Assembly (NCBI GenBank): GCA_964534315.1
Contig: CAZHOV010000025.1
Span: forward strand, 1 to 41,905
Length of the DNA stretch: 41,905 nucleotides
Direction of reading: 5' to 3'
From: CAZHOV01 sp964534315
Lineage (GTDB): Bacteria > Bacteroidota > Bacteroidia > Chitinophagales > Saprospiraceae
Shown in pieces: positions 16,545 through 24,456 of this stretch (its first letter is position 1; every line of letters starts with the position of its first letter). The notes under the pieces are model-generated. The model was not told the origin of the DNA. It worked only from the letters and a program-made list of their open reading frames with translations, and searched no databases. The translations under genes were made by a program, and so were the position numbers.

Positions 16545-17078
16545 AAAAGGATCTGCAGAGGAATAGGAAGGTACATAGTCGGCGGGATTAGGGTATAACC
16601 TCTTCAGGCTTTTTAATTGTTCTAAGGATTCCTTTATTTTTATTGCGGCTTTGTAAACAGGTTTTAGCTTTGGAACACCATAAGCCTTTCTAATATGATC
16701 TTTTTCTGAACTTTTCTCCGAACTCGTATTTATTCTTGCCGCTACTTGTGAAGAATAATCAACATATGGTTTAATTTGAGGTTGCTGTTCTTGAAACGCT
16801 TCTCCAATATCTTCACTACTTCCATCTCCTCCTGGCGGACCATTCCGTTGTATAGGGGGAGGGTGAATACCATTACTTTTATTGAATTTAAACTGGGGAA
16901 TAGAAAAGTCTGAAGAGTAATTTGTTGAGTTCTTCTTTTAAGAAAAAGTATTTTGGGCTTTTATCACCAAAGGTGGAGGAGATAAAGCGTGTAATTTTTC
17001 AGTTATGCCTTCATTGGAAATAGGGGCCCCGGCAGTTACCTGATTTTTTTGATCATTATTTTTAGGGGTTTTTGTCAT
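16545..17078 (-). pseudogene. 5' part of the glycine-rich protein gene, interrupted by an in-frame TAA
   Basis: From ATG 17078 the same frame as the downstream gene encodes 46 codons (starting MTKTPKNNDQKNQ, ending AQNTFS), then TAA at 16938-16940. It then resumes KKNSTNYSSDFSIPQFKF and stays open through PPPIQRNGPPGGDG to the ATG at 16544 with no further stop. There is no frameshift, only a single stop codon in 847 codons. No ATG occurs between the stop and 16544, so a full-length protein would need readthrough, a reversion or correction of a base-call error. Otherwise only the 668-aa fragment is made. No other gene is seen in this stretch. Confidence 0.7.
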
Positions 17079-17160
17079 GAGTAGCGTAAGCGTTTAGCCA
17101 GCAAATGGAATACCCAAAACTAATAAAATAAAGTTGGGATTGGTAACTTAAGGGAAAAAA

Positions 17161-17964
17161 TTACCTATGCTGGTCAGCAGGGAGAGGTCTTTTCCGGTAA
17201 GGAGCAACCCCCGTCAGTTCATCTAACCGCAGAATAGAATAGCCCTGTTTCCTCAAATAGGTCAGGTATTTATCCAGCACCGGCAGTAAGTGCGGCTGAG
17301 TATCATGAAACAAAACAATACTCCCTGGACAGGTTTTCTTTACCAGTCGTTGGTATAAAATATTTTCATCCTTAATCAAGGTATCAAAGGAGCGTAAGTT
17401 CCAGCCAATGGTTATATAGCCCAATTGACGAATAACGGAAGCATATTGGGGGCTCATTGCTCCAAAAGGTGGCCTGTAATAACGCGGATTTTTTCCGGTT
17501 ACCTGCTTGATCAATTGTTCGGACTGGAAAAGATCGCGCTTTAATTTTCGGGGTAGAAAAAAAGGAAGTAAAGGGGAGTGTGAAAAGGAGTGATTTCCGA
17601 TCAGATGGCCTTTATTATCAATTCGTTTGAGTAGATTTTTATGTTCTCGGGTTTTCTTTCCAATACAAAAGAATGTTCCTTTGACCTGGTGTTGTTCAAG
17701 CAGGGCTAAAATAGCATCTGTTTGCCCTGGCTCAGGGCCGTCATCAAAAGTTAATGTTACCTGTGGAGCATCCGTATATTTTTGATTGATGCTGCTGATG
17801 AAAAATTGGGAGCTCAACCAGAAAGACCCATAAATAAGGAGGGCGAAAAGTAACACGGCTAGTCCAAGATAGACATACAAAGGAACTTCCCCCAAGCTTT
17901 CGGCAATGAAGAGGACAGTAAAGGTCACTAGACATAATATTTTAAAATGCCTAAATTTAAACAT
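17161..17964 (-). CDS. polysaccharide-deacetylase (NodB) family membrane protein
   Basis: The 267-aa product has two N-terminal hydrophobic segments (about residues 8-22 and 28-57), then a NodB-homology domain. Motif 1 TFDDGP is at residues 72-77 with the catalytic base and metal aspartates (Asp74, Asp75). Motif 2 HSFSH has metal ligands His125 and His129, and motif 3 RPPFG is at 164-168. The family removes N- or O-acyl groups from polysaccharides or peptidoglycan. The gene overlaps the preceding KS-like gene by 8 bases, so it belongs to the polyene operon and is its last gene. That suggests action on a conjugated sugar or on envelope material around the pigment; this link is inferred. It lies at the cell surface or periplasm. 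Confidence 0.88.
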   Translation of the reverse strand: MFKFRHFKILCLVTFTVLFIAESLGEVPLYVYLGLAVLLFALLIYGSFWLSSQFFISSINQKYTDAPQVTLTFDDGPEPGQTDAILALLEQHQVKGTFFCIGKKTREHKNLLKRIDNKGHLIGNHSFSHSPLLPFFLPRKLKRDLFQSEQLIKQVTGKNPRYYRPPFGAMSPQYASVIRQLGYITIGWNLRSFDTLIKDENILYQRLVKKTCPGSIVLFHDTQPHLLPVLDKYLTYLRKQGYSILRLDELTGVAPYRKRPLPADQHR

Positions 17965-19021
17965 GTTTTAACAACAGGAGTGAATGATTATTGTTGCTGT
18001 AATTATTGTAAATTAGAATATGTTCTAACTTCTTTTTTTCGAATGGTTGGATTTTTGTGAATTCGGGAATATATTGATGATGTAACATTTTTGCCGCCAG
18101 CCAAAGTCCGAAGGAGGTCGCTGTTTTGTATTCACCACATAAGTGCTTAAAGTAACATAAGTTGGACGATCGAAAGAGGTCTGCTCTAAGTTGGTCATAG
18201 ACTTTATCAACTTTGGGGCTACCGTTGATCCCGAGCATTACGACGTCTATATCTTCTAGCGCTAAACCGGTTTGGGAAATAAATTGCGTTATTTGTTGAT
18301 TAATCTCTTCCTGTGAATCGGGTTTATAGAACATTTTGAGCCCGGCGATCTGAGCCATCGATTGGTCTGTTCTTTGGTTGCAGAGCATAAAGAAGGCTGC
18401 TCCTTCCCCTAAAAGCTTGCCTTCCCAATGGTTTTGGAGCAAATCTAATTGGTTATTAGAGTGATGCTTCCATTGTCTCAACCTCTTGGTGATGGTTAGG
18501 TAGTTTTCCGTGATTTCATCTAAGCCTCCTACAAGAATGTTTTGTCCTTCTCTTTCTTCAAATTTCATCATAGCATCTAGTAGGGCGTTTTCAAAAGAAA
18601 ACCCTCGGTGGACATAGGTAAAGTTATAATTATTGCAGTTGAGCATCAGGGCGATCTGAGAACTAATCGTGTTGTGAGTAGATTGGATAAATTTAGTAGG
18701 ATTGACGAGCCCCTCCTCATTTTCAAAAATTGTAGACAGAAATTTTTCGGTGTCTTCCAGACATCCAAGCCCGGTTCCCGTGATTATCGCATCAAGATTT
18801 TCGGTCTTAACCTGATTGAGACAGACTTTGGCTGCATACACCCCCATTTTAACAATGCGGCTCATGCGTCGCAGATATTTAGGTGGAATTAAATCCCGGT
18901 AGTTGGGTTCAACGCACCAGAGGATTCCACCCTCCCTATTGACCGGCTCCTCCAAAAAGGTAGCCGGGTCGTAGGTATTTTGTGGTGAAACAACCCCTGC
19001 ACTGTTGATATAAGCCCTCAT
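17957..19021 (-). CDS. non-catalytic ketosynthase-like (chain-length-factor-like) protein
   Basis: The 354-aa product has the overall thiolase/KS pattern (MRAYINSAGVVSP at the N-terminus, GTGLGCLED, GGLDE, LLGEGAAFFML), but all three catalytic residues are replaced. The Cys region reads YVHRGFSFE (Gly where Cys is expected). The first His region reads LGINGSPK instead of NAHGT, and the second reads KHLCGEYK with Glu in place of His. Such proteins act as heterodimer partners (chain-length factors) of an active KS in aryl polyene and type II polyketide systems. It lies 3 bases after the stop of an active KS gene, the likely partner, and overlaps the deacetylase gene by 8 bases. Confidence 0.85.
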   Translation of the reverse strand: MRAYINSAGVVSPQNTYDPATFLEEPVNREGGILWCVEPNYRDLIPPKYLRRMSRIVKMGVYAAKVCLNQVKTENLDAIITGTGLGCLEDTEKFLSTIFENEEGLVNPTKFIQSTHNTISSQIALMLNCNNYNFTYVHRGFSFENALLDAMMKFEEREGQNILVGGLDEITENYLTITKRLRQWKHHSNNQLDLLQNHWEGKLLGEGAAFFMLCNQRTDQSMAQIAGLKMFYKPDSQEEINQQITQFISQTGLALEDIDVVMLGINGSPKVDKVYDQLRADLFRSSNLCYFKHLCGEYKTATSFGLWLAAKMLHHQYIPEFTKIQPFEKKKLEHILIYNNYSNNNHSLLLLKHV

Positions 19022-19024
19022 AAA

Positions 19025-20230
19025 CTAGCAACTTGAAATAATGATTGATGAACAATTACCTCCAAATCCAAATGAATTAGAGAGAATATTTTTGATTTTA
19101 ACACCTGGGGTGATCGTTCTTACCGGACGAATATCCAATTCCTGAATAGGGTTGGAGAAGTTAAGATTGGGAAAAAGGGTTTGGTGTTGAATAGACAAGA
19201 CGGAAATGACTGCTTCTACCGCTCCTGCCGCTGCCAGGGTATGTCCGGTAAAGCTCTTGGTAGAACTAAACAGTGGGAAGTAATCCCTAAACAAACGTTT
19301 GATAGCATTTCCCTCTGAAAGGTCATTATTGACGGTAGCGGTGCCATGAGCATTGACATAATTGATTTGATCCGGTTTTTTACCGCTGGTTTCGAGGGCG
19401 ATTTTCATGGCTTCGAAGGCTCCCAGTCCCTCAGGAGAACTAGCCGTCTGGTGAAAAGCGTCATTGGCATTTCCGTAGCCCGATAATTCGGCCAGCGGAG
19501 TTACTTTTCGGTTGTTGACCGATCGTTCAGATTCCAGAACGATAAAAGCTGCTCCTTCGCCCAGATTGAGTCCTTTCCGTTCCTGGTCGAATGGTTTGCA
19601 ATAGTCACTATCTAAAATGCGCAGGGCATTAAACCCATTTAAGGTGTAGCGGGTAAGCGCATCTGTTCCGCCAACCAGCGCCTGATCCAGAACACCATGC
19701 TGTATAAGTCTTGAACCAAACATGATGGAATTTGCAGAAGAAGAACAGGCGGTACTGATCGTTGAGACATAGTCTTTCGTTTGGAGGGTATCAGCAATAA
19801 TTTCTGTACTATCTCCACAATCGTGGCAAACCATATTGCGCAGGTTTCCGGCTTGTTGATCTTTGTAGTAATCTTCATAAAACATTTCACTTTTATCGAT
19901 GCCTCCCACGCTTGTAGCGGAGATGACTCCGGTTTTCCACTCCTTTGAAGGAGTGAGCCCTGCTTGCTGATAGGCTTCTTTAGCTGCCAGTAGACCGAGA
20001 AGTGTTGTTCTGCTATATACCTTCCGCGAATTGAGCGAAGCACGTTCCATTAACGCTTTGTGCGTTGCTTTCACCTCACTGGTCAAGACCTTTCCGCTGT
20101 GTTTGGTATCGAGATATTGAATGTGTCCGATACCTGATCTGGAGTTCAACAAGGAATCCAGGGTCTCTTCTTGATTGAAGCCGATTCCGCTAATAATTCC
20201 AATACCTGTAATGTATACCTTTTTCCGCAT
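19025..20230 (-). CDS. beta-ketoacyl-ACP synthase (polyene KS 3)
   Basis: The start was set at ATG 20230 (MRKKVYITGIGIISGIG), 16 bases after the ACP stop. An earlier in-frame ATG at 20296 would overlap the ACP gene. The product is 401 aa, a FabF-type condensing enzyme with a complete Cys-His-His triad: Cys162 in STACSSS, His295 in NAHGTAT and His330 in SFTGHTLAAAG. It should extend the acyl-ACP chain by two carbons using malonyl-ACP. The adjacent non-catalytic KS-like gene is the natural heterodimer partner. The C-terminal NSFGFGGNCS motif is intact. Confidence 0.92.
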   Translation of the reverse strand: MRKKVYITGIGIISGIGFNQEETLDSLLNSRSGIGHIQYLDTKHSGKVLTSEVKATHKALMERASLNSRKVYSRTTLLGLLAAKEAYQQAGLTPSKEWKTGVISATSVGGIDKSEMFYEDYYKDQQAGNLRNMVCHDCGDSTEIIADTLQTKDYVSTISTACSSSANSIMFGSRLIQHGVLDQALVGGTDALTRYTLNGFNALRILDSDYCKPFDQERKGLNLGEGAAFIVLESERSVNNRKVTPLAELSGYGNANDAFHQTASSPEGLGAFEAMKIALETSGKKPDQINYVNAHGTATVNNDLSEGNAIKRLFRDYFPLFSSTKSFTGHTLAAAGAVEAVISVLSIQHQTLFPNLNFSNPIQELDIRPVRTITPGVKIKNILSNSFGFGGNCSSIIISSC

Positions 20231-20246
20231 AGGTGAAGACAAAAAA

Positions 20247-20510
20247 TTATTGATGATTGGGTTGGTGTTCTTTAATAAATTGGGCAATAGACTCAATCGA
20301 GTAGAATACTTCTCGACCTTTTTCCTGATTTTCGATTTTTAGACCATACTCGCGTTCGAGCAGAACGATGAGCTCAAGGGCGTCAATGGAATCCAATCCT
20401 AATTCACCGCTAAAAAGCGGCTCTTTGGCATCAATATCTTCCGGTTGAAAGTCCTCCAAATTAAGCTGCTCGATAATTTGGAGTTTTAATTTGGTGATTA
20501 GTACATTCAT
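20247..20510 (-). CDS. acyl carrier protein (polyene ACP 2)
   Basis: The 87-aa acidic protein has the four-helix ACP pattern. The phosphopantetheine attachment serine is Ser41 in GELGLDSIDALEL, where the usual DSL is DSI. It carries growing chains as thioesters. The start codon overlaps the stop of the preceding gene by one base (TAATG), a mark of translational coupling. It lies directly upstream of KS 3. Confidence 0.92.
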   Translation of the reverse strand: MNVLITKLKLQIIEQLNLEDFQPEDIDAKEPLFSGELGLDSIDALELIVLLEREYGLKIENQEKGREVFYSIESIAQFIKEHQPNHQ

Positions 20511-21166
20511 TATTTAGCTAAATTATTTTTGGTTAACTGATGTAAAGCATCAGGGGTATATTCCAAACTTAGGGGTCTGTTTTTTCCCAAATGAACGGAT
20601 TCGACCCACATCATCAAAGCAGAATACTCTTCTTGATAAAAATCAACCCATCCTATAAGAGCACAATGTAATTTTTTTTGTGCTAAAAGATAATCGGTGT
20701 AATGAAATAAATAGGATTCGTCTAGTTGCTCGGAGATGAAAAATGCTTGTTCTCCTGTTAGTTGATATTTTATACTTATTTCTCCGATCAAAATATTGGG
20801 GAGAGTATACACAAACAAAGACGGGCTTGGTGCAAAATGATCGCTACTGGCAACCGTTTGAAAAAAACGTTGGTCGGTATCCAAACTCGATCGTCTATTC
20901 ATCAGAAACACCCCTATCTTATCTTTTGCTATCTTATCCATATCCTGAATCTCTCGCACGACCATTTCAGTTGTTAAAAGTCCTAATTTACATAAATTAT
21001 CCATCTTAAAAAACTTGGCATACTGCAGGTCCAGCTCCTTGTATAGGCTTTTGGCAAAGCTACTAAACCCTTCGTTTCTCTGCTTTACCTTTAAATCTTT
21101 ACCATTGACCTGAATACTGTCCGGCCGAATAGCTCCCATTGCTGATATTTGTCGTTTTTCAAGCAT
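20510..21166 (-). CDS. truncated ketosynthase-like protein (N-terminal half only)
   Basis: The 218-aa protein resembles the first half of a ketosynthase: FFKMDNLCKLGLLTTEMVVRE, then IGVFLMNRRSSLDTDQRFF, and SPSLFVYTLPNILIGEISIK followed by LTGEQAFF. In normal KS enzymes the catalytic cysteine lies soon after this point; here there is no equivalent, and the His-containing second half is absent. It overlaps the upstream KS gene by 8 bases and the downstream ACP by 1 base, so it is not a random remnant. Similar short KS-like proteins occur in pigment clusters of Bacteroidota (recalled, not checked). It may be a scaffold or specificity partner. Confidence 0.75.
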   Translation of the reverse strand: MLEKRQISAMGAIRPDSIQVNGKDLKVKQRNEGFSSFAKSLYKELDLQYAKFFKMDNLCKLGLLTTEMVVREIQDMDKIAKDKIGVFLMNRRSSLDTDQRFFQTVASSDHFAPSPSLFVYTLPNILIGEISIKYQLTGEQAFFISEQLDESYLFHYTDYLLAQKKLHCALIGWVDFYQEEYSALMMWVESVHLGKNRPLSLEYTPDALHQLTKNNLAK

Positions 21167-22322
21167 CTGTTGACAATATTATTGCAGCATTACACCCTCC
21201 AAACCCGGAGGAGGTTTTCAAACATCCATTTAATACGGTATCAGTGGTTCCTTTAATAACCTGAATGGCCTTGCTCACTCCCTTTTTAGCAAATCCTTTT
21301 GAAGCAACTAGTTTGTTCTGTTTTAATGAATGGCAAGAGGCGATGCATTCGATTACACCGGCTGCTCCGAGCGTATGCCCCCAATAGCCTTTTAAGCTGT
21401 TTAATGGCTTCTGTTCTACTCCTGCAAGTGCAAAAGCTTTAGCTTCCATTTCGTCATTGTAAAGGGTTGCCGTTCCATGGGCGTTAATAAAATCGATACT
21501 CGCATGAGCACCGGTCTCTGAGGCATCCTCAACAGCTCTGCTAATTGCCTGATAAAGTCCTGATCCAGTCCTGGAAGGACCTGAAATATGATTGGCGTCA
21601 TTGCTGATGGCGCCGCCCAAAAGCCGAACTGAGCCCGTCCTTTTTTTGGTAGATAGAAAAATCGTTCCACAAGCTTCCCCAAGATTAATCCCCTCACGAT
21701 CCTTATCAAAAGGGCGACACGGAGCAGGGCTCATCGCTTTTAAGGCTGAAAAGCCGTGCAGGGTAAAGAGGGTAACTAAATCTAAACCGCAGACCAATAC
21801 CTCATCATAGTAACCCGATTCGATGAAACGCTTCCCCATAATAATACCTAAGGTGCCGGAGATACAAGCGTTCGAAACGACAATCGGCGCATTGGTAAAG
21901 CCAAAATAGTTTTGGATAGTTTGGCCTATATTAGTGAGCTCCACCCGCTTATCTATACGTTGCTGTCCCGCATAGGCTGCTTCTACCAGGAAATTAATAT
22001 TTCCTTTGGTAGTTGCCAGTATAACCCCCAAACGTGCATGTTCAGCAGTTATTCCTGCTTTTTGAAGTACCTTTTTGATGGAATAGATCGCCAGGCGTTC
22101 CAGGAAAGGAAGTTCGATTGTTGACTGAACCTCTTGATTCCAGTATTCATTAAACCGGTCCTTATCAATTAATGCGCCCGTAAAAGAAGAATCAAACCCT
22201 TTGAATGTGTGATGCGTGGCCAGACCGCTGCGTTGATCATAAAGATTAGCCATGTTTTCCTGGGAAGAAAAACCAAGAGCAGTAATCATATGATCCGTAA
22301 CGAAGTAAACCTCGCGTTTCAT
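21159..22322 (-). CDS. beta-ketoacyl-ACP synthase (polyene KS 2)
   Basis: The start was placed at ATG 22322 (MKREVYFVTDHM), 10 bases after the thioesterase stop. An ATG at 22367 would overlap the thioesterase. The product is 387 aa, with catalytic Cys153 in VSNACISGT, His282 in NAHGTATLYND and His316 in KGYWGHTLGAAG. All three are present, so it should be a working condensing enzyme, although CISG differs from the common CSSG. The C-terminal TSSGFGGCNA loop is also intact. It may use a different chain length or starter than KS 1 and KS 3. Its stop overlaps the KS-like gene by 8 bases. Confidence 0.91.
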   Translation of the reverse strand: MKREVYFVTDHMITALGFSSQENMANLYDQRSGLATHHTFKGFDSSFTGALIDKDRFNEYWNQEVQSTIELPFLERLAIYSIKKVLQKAGITAEHARLGVILATTKGNINFLVEAAYAGQQRIDKRVELTNIGQTIQNYFGFTNAPIVVSNACISGTLGIIMGKRFIESGYYDEVLVCGLDLVTLFTLHGFSALKAMSPAPCRPFDKDREGINLGEACGTIFLSTKKRTGSVRLLGGAISNDANHISGPSRTGSGLYQAISRAVEDASETGAHASIDFINAHGTATLYNDEMEAKAFALAGVEQKPLNSLKGYWGHTLGAAGVIECIASCHSLKQNKLVASKGFAKKGVSKAIQVIKGTTDTVLNGCLKTSSGFGGCNAAIILSTDA

Positions 22323-22332
22323 AAACAATATA

Positions 22333-22785
22333 TTATAACAATGCCCATTTTCTTTTCCAATTTTCAAAAAAATCGGGCAGATTGAGCATCATTTCATTTT
22401 GCCGGTTCCAAAATACCTGAACAGATTCACCGGTAGCTACTAGTTCTTCGGTAGCTTTGTTAAAGACCTCATAATAAAATAAAATTTTTGCAGCATCACT
22501 GTCAATAAAGTGCGTAACAATAAGGGCTTCATCTTCGTACTTCAAGGGCTTTTTATAATCGCAGGTCAGTTTAACAATAGGAGTAGCGAAGCCTTGCTCA
22601 TAAACGTCCATGTAACCAAGGCCATATTTTCTGCCAAAATCTTCCCGGCCATCTTCAAAGTATTTTACATAATGCCCATGCCAAACCACCCGAAGGGAGT
22701 CTACTTCAGAAAAGCGGACTTTTACCGAGAGTTTGCTTTGGAGCTTTGTCTTTTTTCCATTTAAGGTTTTCTTTCTCATAAACAT
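22333..22785 (-). CDS. acyl-CoA/ACP thioesterase (4HBT hotdog, YbgC/FadM-like)
   Basis: The 150-aa hotdog-fold protein carries the 4HBT pattern VRFSEVDSLRVVWHGHYVKY, with the family's conserved Asp (D29) and an aromatic-histidine segment, then FEDGREDFGRKYG. Such enzymes hydrolyse acyl-CoA or acyl-ACP thioesters. In this operon it could release or edit stalled chains. Ten bases separate its stop from the KS 2 start. The lysine-rich first 20 residues are unusual, and the true start could be the third codon (MRKKTLNG). Confidence 0.86.
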   Translation of the reverse strand: MFMRKKTLNGKKTKLQSKLSVKVRFSEVDSLRVVWHGHYVKYFEDGREDFGRKYGLGYMDVYEQGFATPIVKLTCDYKKPLKYEDEALIVTHFIDSDAAKILFYYEVFNKATEELVATGESVQVFWNRQNEMMLNLPDFFENWKRKWALL

Positions 22786-22832
22786 GGTAACAGATTCTTT
22801 CTAAGCTAAATAAACTGTAAACAACAAGGCAA

Positions 22833-23282
22833 CTATTTAGTTGGAGGGGTCGGTTGTTGCACAAAAATTTTCATCTCGCACTGAGCGACTACTTGCTCAT
22901 CTTGGAAAACTTCCCCTTTTATCACCGAGATATTAAAAACTTCCTGCACGGGATAAACCTTAGTGATGATCCTGGACCCTACGGGCGGGAGTTGCTCGAT
23001 GTTGAGGTTTTTAATGCCGCCAATAAACCCCAGTGGAACGGGTTGATCTTTAGTGATGTAAAAATAGCCTGCGCGTATGGCAGCAGTTTGAGCAATGTTT
23101 TCGATAATGCCAGGCGGGAGCAGATAACCGTTCCGGACAAAAATGTTATCCGGTTCTACCTGCAATGCGGTTGCCGTAAACCGTTCGGTAGATTGAAGTA
23201 GTGTATCGATCATCACCATTGGTTGACGTTGGGGTATATATTTGGTGATGTCTTCACCGGATACTAAAAATGATGGTTGCAT
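22833..23282 (-). CDS. hotdog-fold 3-hydroxyacyl-ACP dehydratase-like protein
   Basis: The 149-aa single-domain hotdog protein resembles FabZ/FabA-like dehydratases of pigment clusters. The FabZ-type catalytic histidine block (xPHRxPFLxVD) here reads IPQRQPMVMID, so Gln18 stands where His is expected. The second catalytic residue is kept as Glu61 in LPPGIIENIAQTAA. Such proteins dehydrate beta-hydroxyacyl-ACP to the trans-enoyl form needed for a conjugated polyene. The missing His implies a non-catalytic subunit or a different mechanism; in characterised aryl polyene systems a dehydratase heterodimer with one inactive partner is known. No second dehydratase is visible here. The start is 4 bases after the stop of the acyltransferase gene. 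Confidence 0.82.
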   Translation of the reverse strand: MQPSFLVSGEDITKYIPQRQPMVMIDTLLQSTERFTATALQVEPDNIFVRNGYLLPPGIIENIAQTAAIRAGYFYITKDQPVPLGFIGGIKNLNIEQLPPVGSRIITKVYPVQEVFNISVIKGEVFQDEQVVAQCEMKIFVQQPTPPTK

Positions 23283-23286
23283 AAGT

Positions 23287-24186
23287 TTAAGCCTTTTTTT
23301 CAGTGTCGGAATCTTCCCAGAAATTATAAAAATTAAACCACTGTTCGGGGGCTGTTAGCAATACTTTTTCGATACCGGCAATATAGTCTTCCAGAATTTC
23401 ACGCGGATTCTCCTTTGTTTTTCCGGCGGTAGCATAAAAGTGATAATGGGTGTTCGTTTCTTTAATAGCGAAAACAAAGGTGTATGGAATACGGAGTCGG
23501 CTTGCCAGTTGGAAAGGACCAACAGGAAAGCGGGCTTTTTCTCCTAAAAAATTAGCGGTATAGGTTTTTGACTGGAATTCCTTAAGGTAGCGATCACCGT
23601 GAATACAAATAATCTCTCCGTTTTTTAGAGCTTGGTGAATTTGAAATAAGTGTGAAAAATCAGGCTTCACAGCAATCATATTGTATTTTTTTTTGACCAT
23701 CACCCTGGAAAGGGTTTTTTTTATTTCTTCGCGTTCGCCATCAAAAAGTACCACATTGACAGGGGTGTTTAGCTTTTTGAGAAAATGGCTGGCGATTTCC
23801 CAGTTACCAAGGTGTGCGCTAATCAGAATTGCCCCCTTTCCTCTGGATACGATCTCTCTCAGGTGATGTTCACCATCAAAAAAAAAAGTGAATTTGTTGG
23901 GGAGACCTGCAAAAATAACCACTTTATCCAGTAGCGTTTGGCCAAAACGATAGTAGGTTTTATAGACGTATCGGAAAGCTTTCCACGATGAAAACTTTTG
24001 AATGTCTTTAAAATAGTTGTAAGTATTTCGGGTTGCCTTTGGAGCAAAGATCAAGTAGTAAGCAGCAACGAAACGCAATATGAAATAAGCAGGAGGCAAC
24101 CCCAGGTGTTTTAGAATAAAAATAAAAATCCTATGCCCTATTGCTCCTCCTCTGGATTGACCCTTCCATTCAGACGTTTTGGTCAT
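23287..24186 (-). CDS. LpxL/HtrB-type lysophospholipid acyltransferase
   Basis: The 299-aa protein belongs to the lipid A biosynthesis acyltransferase family. The catalytic block ISAHLGNWE has His125 and Glu130 in the HX4(D/E) arrangement. A hydrophobic stretch at about residues 30-48 anchors it in the membrane. A second conserved patch, ICIHGDRYLKE, follows near residue 195, and LASRLRIPYTFVFA lies further on. In aryl polyene and flexirubin clusters these enzymes are thought to attach the polyene or a fatty acid to a lipid acceptor. The gene overlaps ACP 1 by 4 bases (ATGA), so it is coupled to it. Confidence 0.9.
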   Translation of the reverse strand: MTKTSEWKGQSRGGAIGHRIFIFILKHLGLPPAYFILRFVAAYYLIFAPKATRNTYNYFKDIQKFSSWKAFRYVYKTYYRFGQTLLDKVVIFAGLPNKFTFFFDGEHHLREIVSRGKGAILISAHLGNWEIASHFLKKLNTPVNVVLFDGEREEIKKTLSRVMVKKKYNMIAVKPDFSHLFQIHQALKNGEIICIHGDRYLKEFQSKTYTANFLGEKARFPVGPFQLASRLRIPYTFVFAIKETNTHYHFYATAGKTKENPREILEDYIAGIEKVLLTAPEQWFNFYNFWEDSDTEKKA

Positions 24187-24437
24187 TTTGTCTGCACCCT
24201 TTGGAGAATAAAATCATAGAAATCTTTGAACGTCCTGATTTGTTTAAAATCTTCACCTTCAACTTTAAAACCAAAGGTTGACTCAATGATCACGACCAGG
24301 TCAACAAAGTCGAGGCTGTCCAGATCCAGTGTTTCTACCAGATTTGCGTCCATTTGAATACTTTCTTCGTCAATCTCGAATTCTTCCACCAGGAAGGCAT
24401 TTATTTTTTCGATGACTTCAACTTCTGAATGCACCAT
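24183..24437 (-). CDS. acyl carrier protein (polyene ACP 1)
   Basis: The 84-aa acidic protein has the ACP attachment motif LDLDSLDFVDL with Ser41. It lies between KS 1 (19 bases upstream) and the acyltransferase (4-base overlap), so it probably feeds both. It carries the phosphopantetheine arm and chain intermediates. Confidence 0.93.
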   Translation of the reverse strand: MVHSEVEVIEKINAFLVEEFEIDEESIQMDANLVETLDLDSLDFVDLVVIIESTFGFKVEGEDFKQIRTFKDFYDFILQRVQTK

Positions 24438-24456
24438 CTTATAGTATTGTTTGTGG

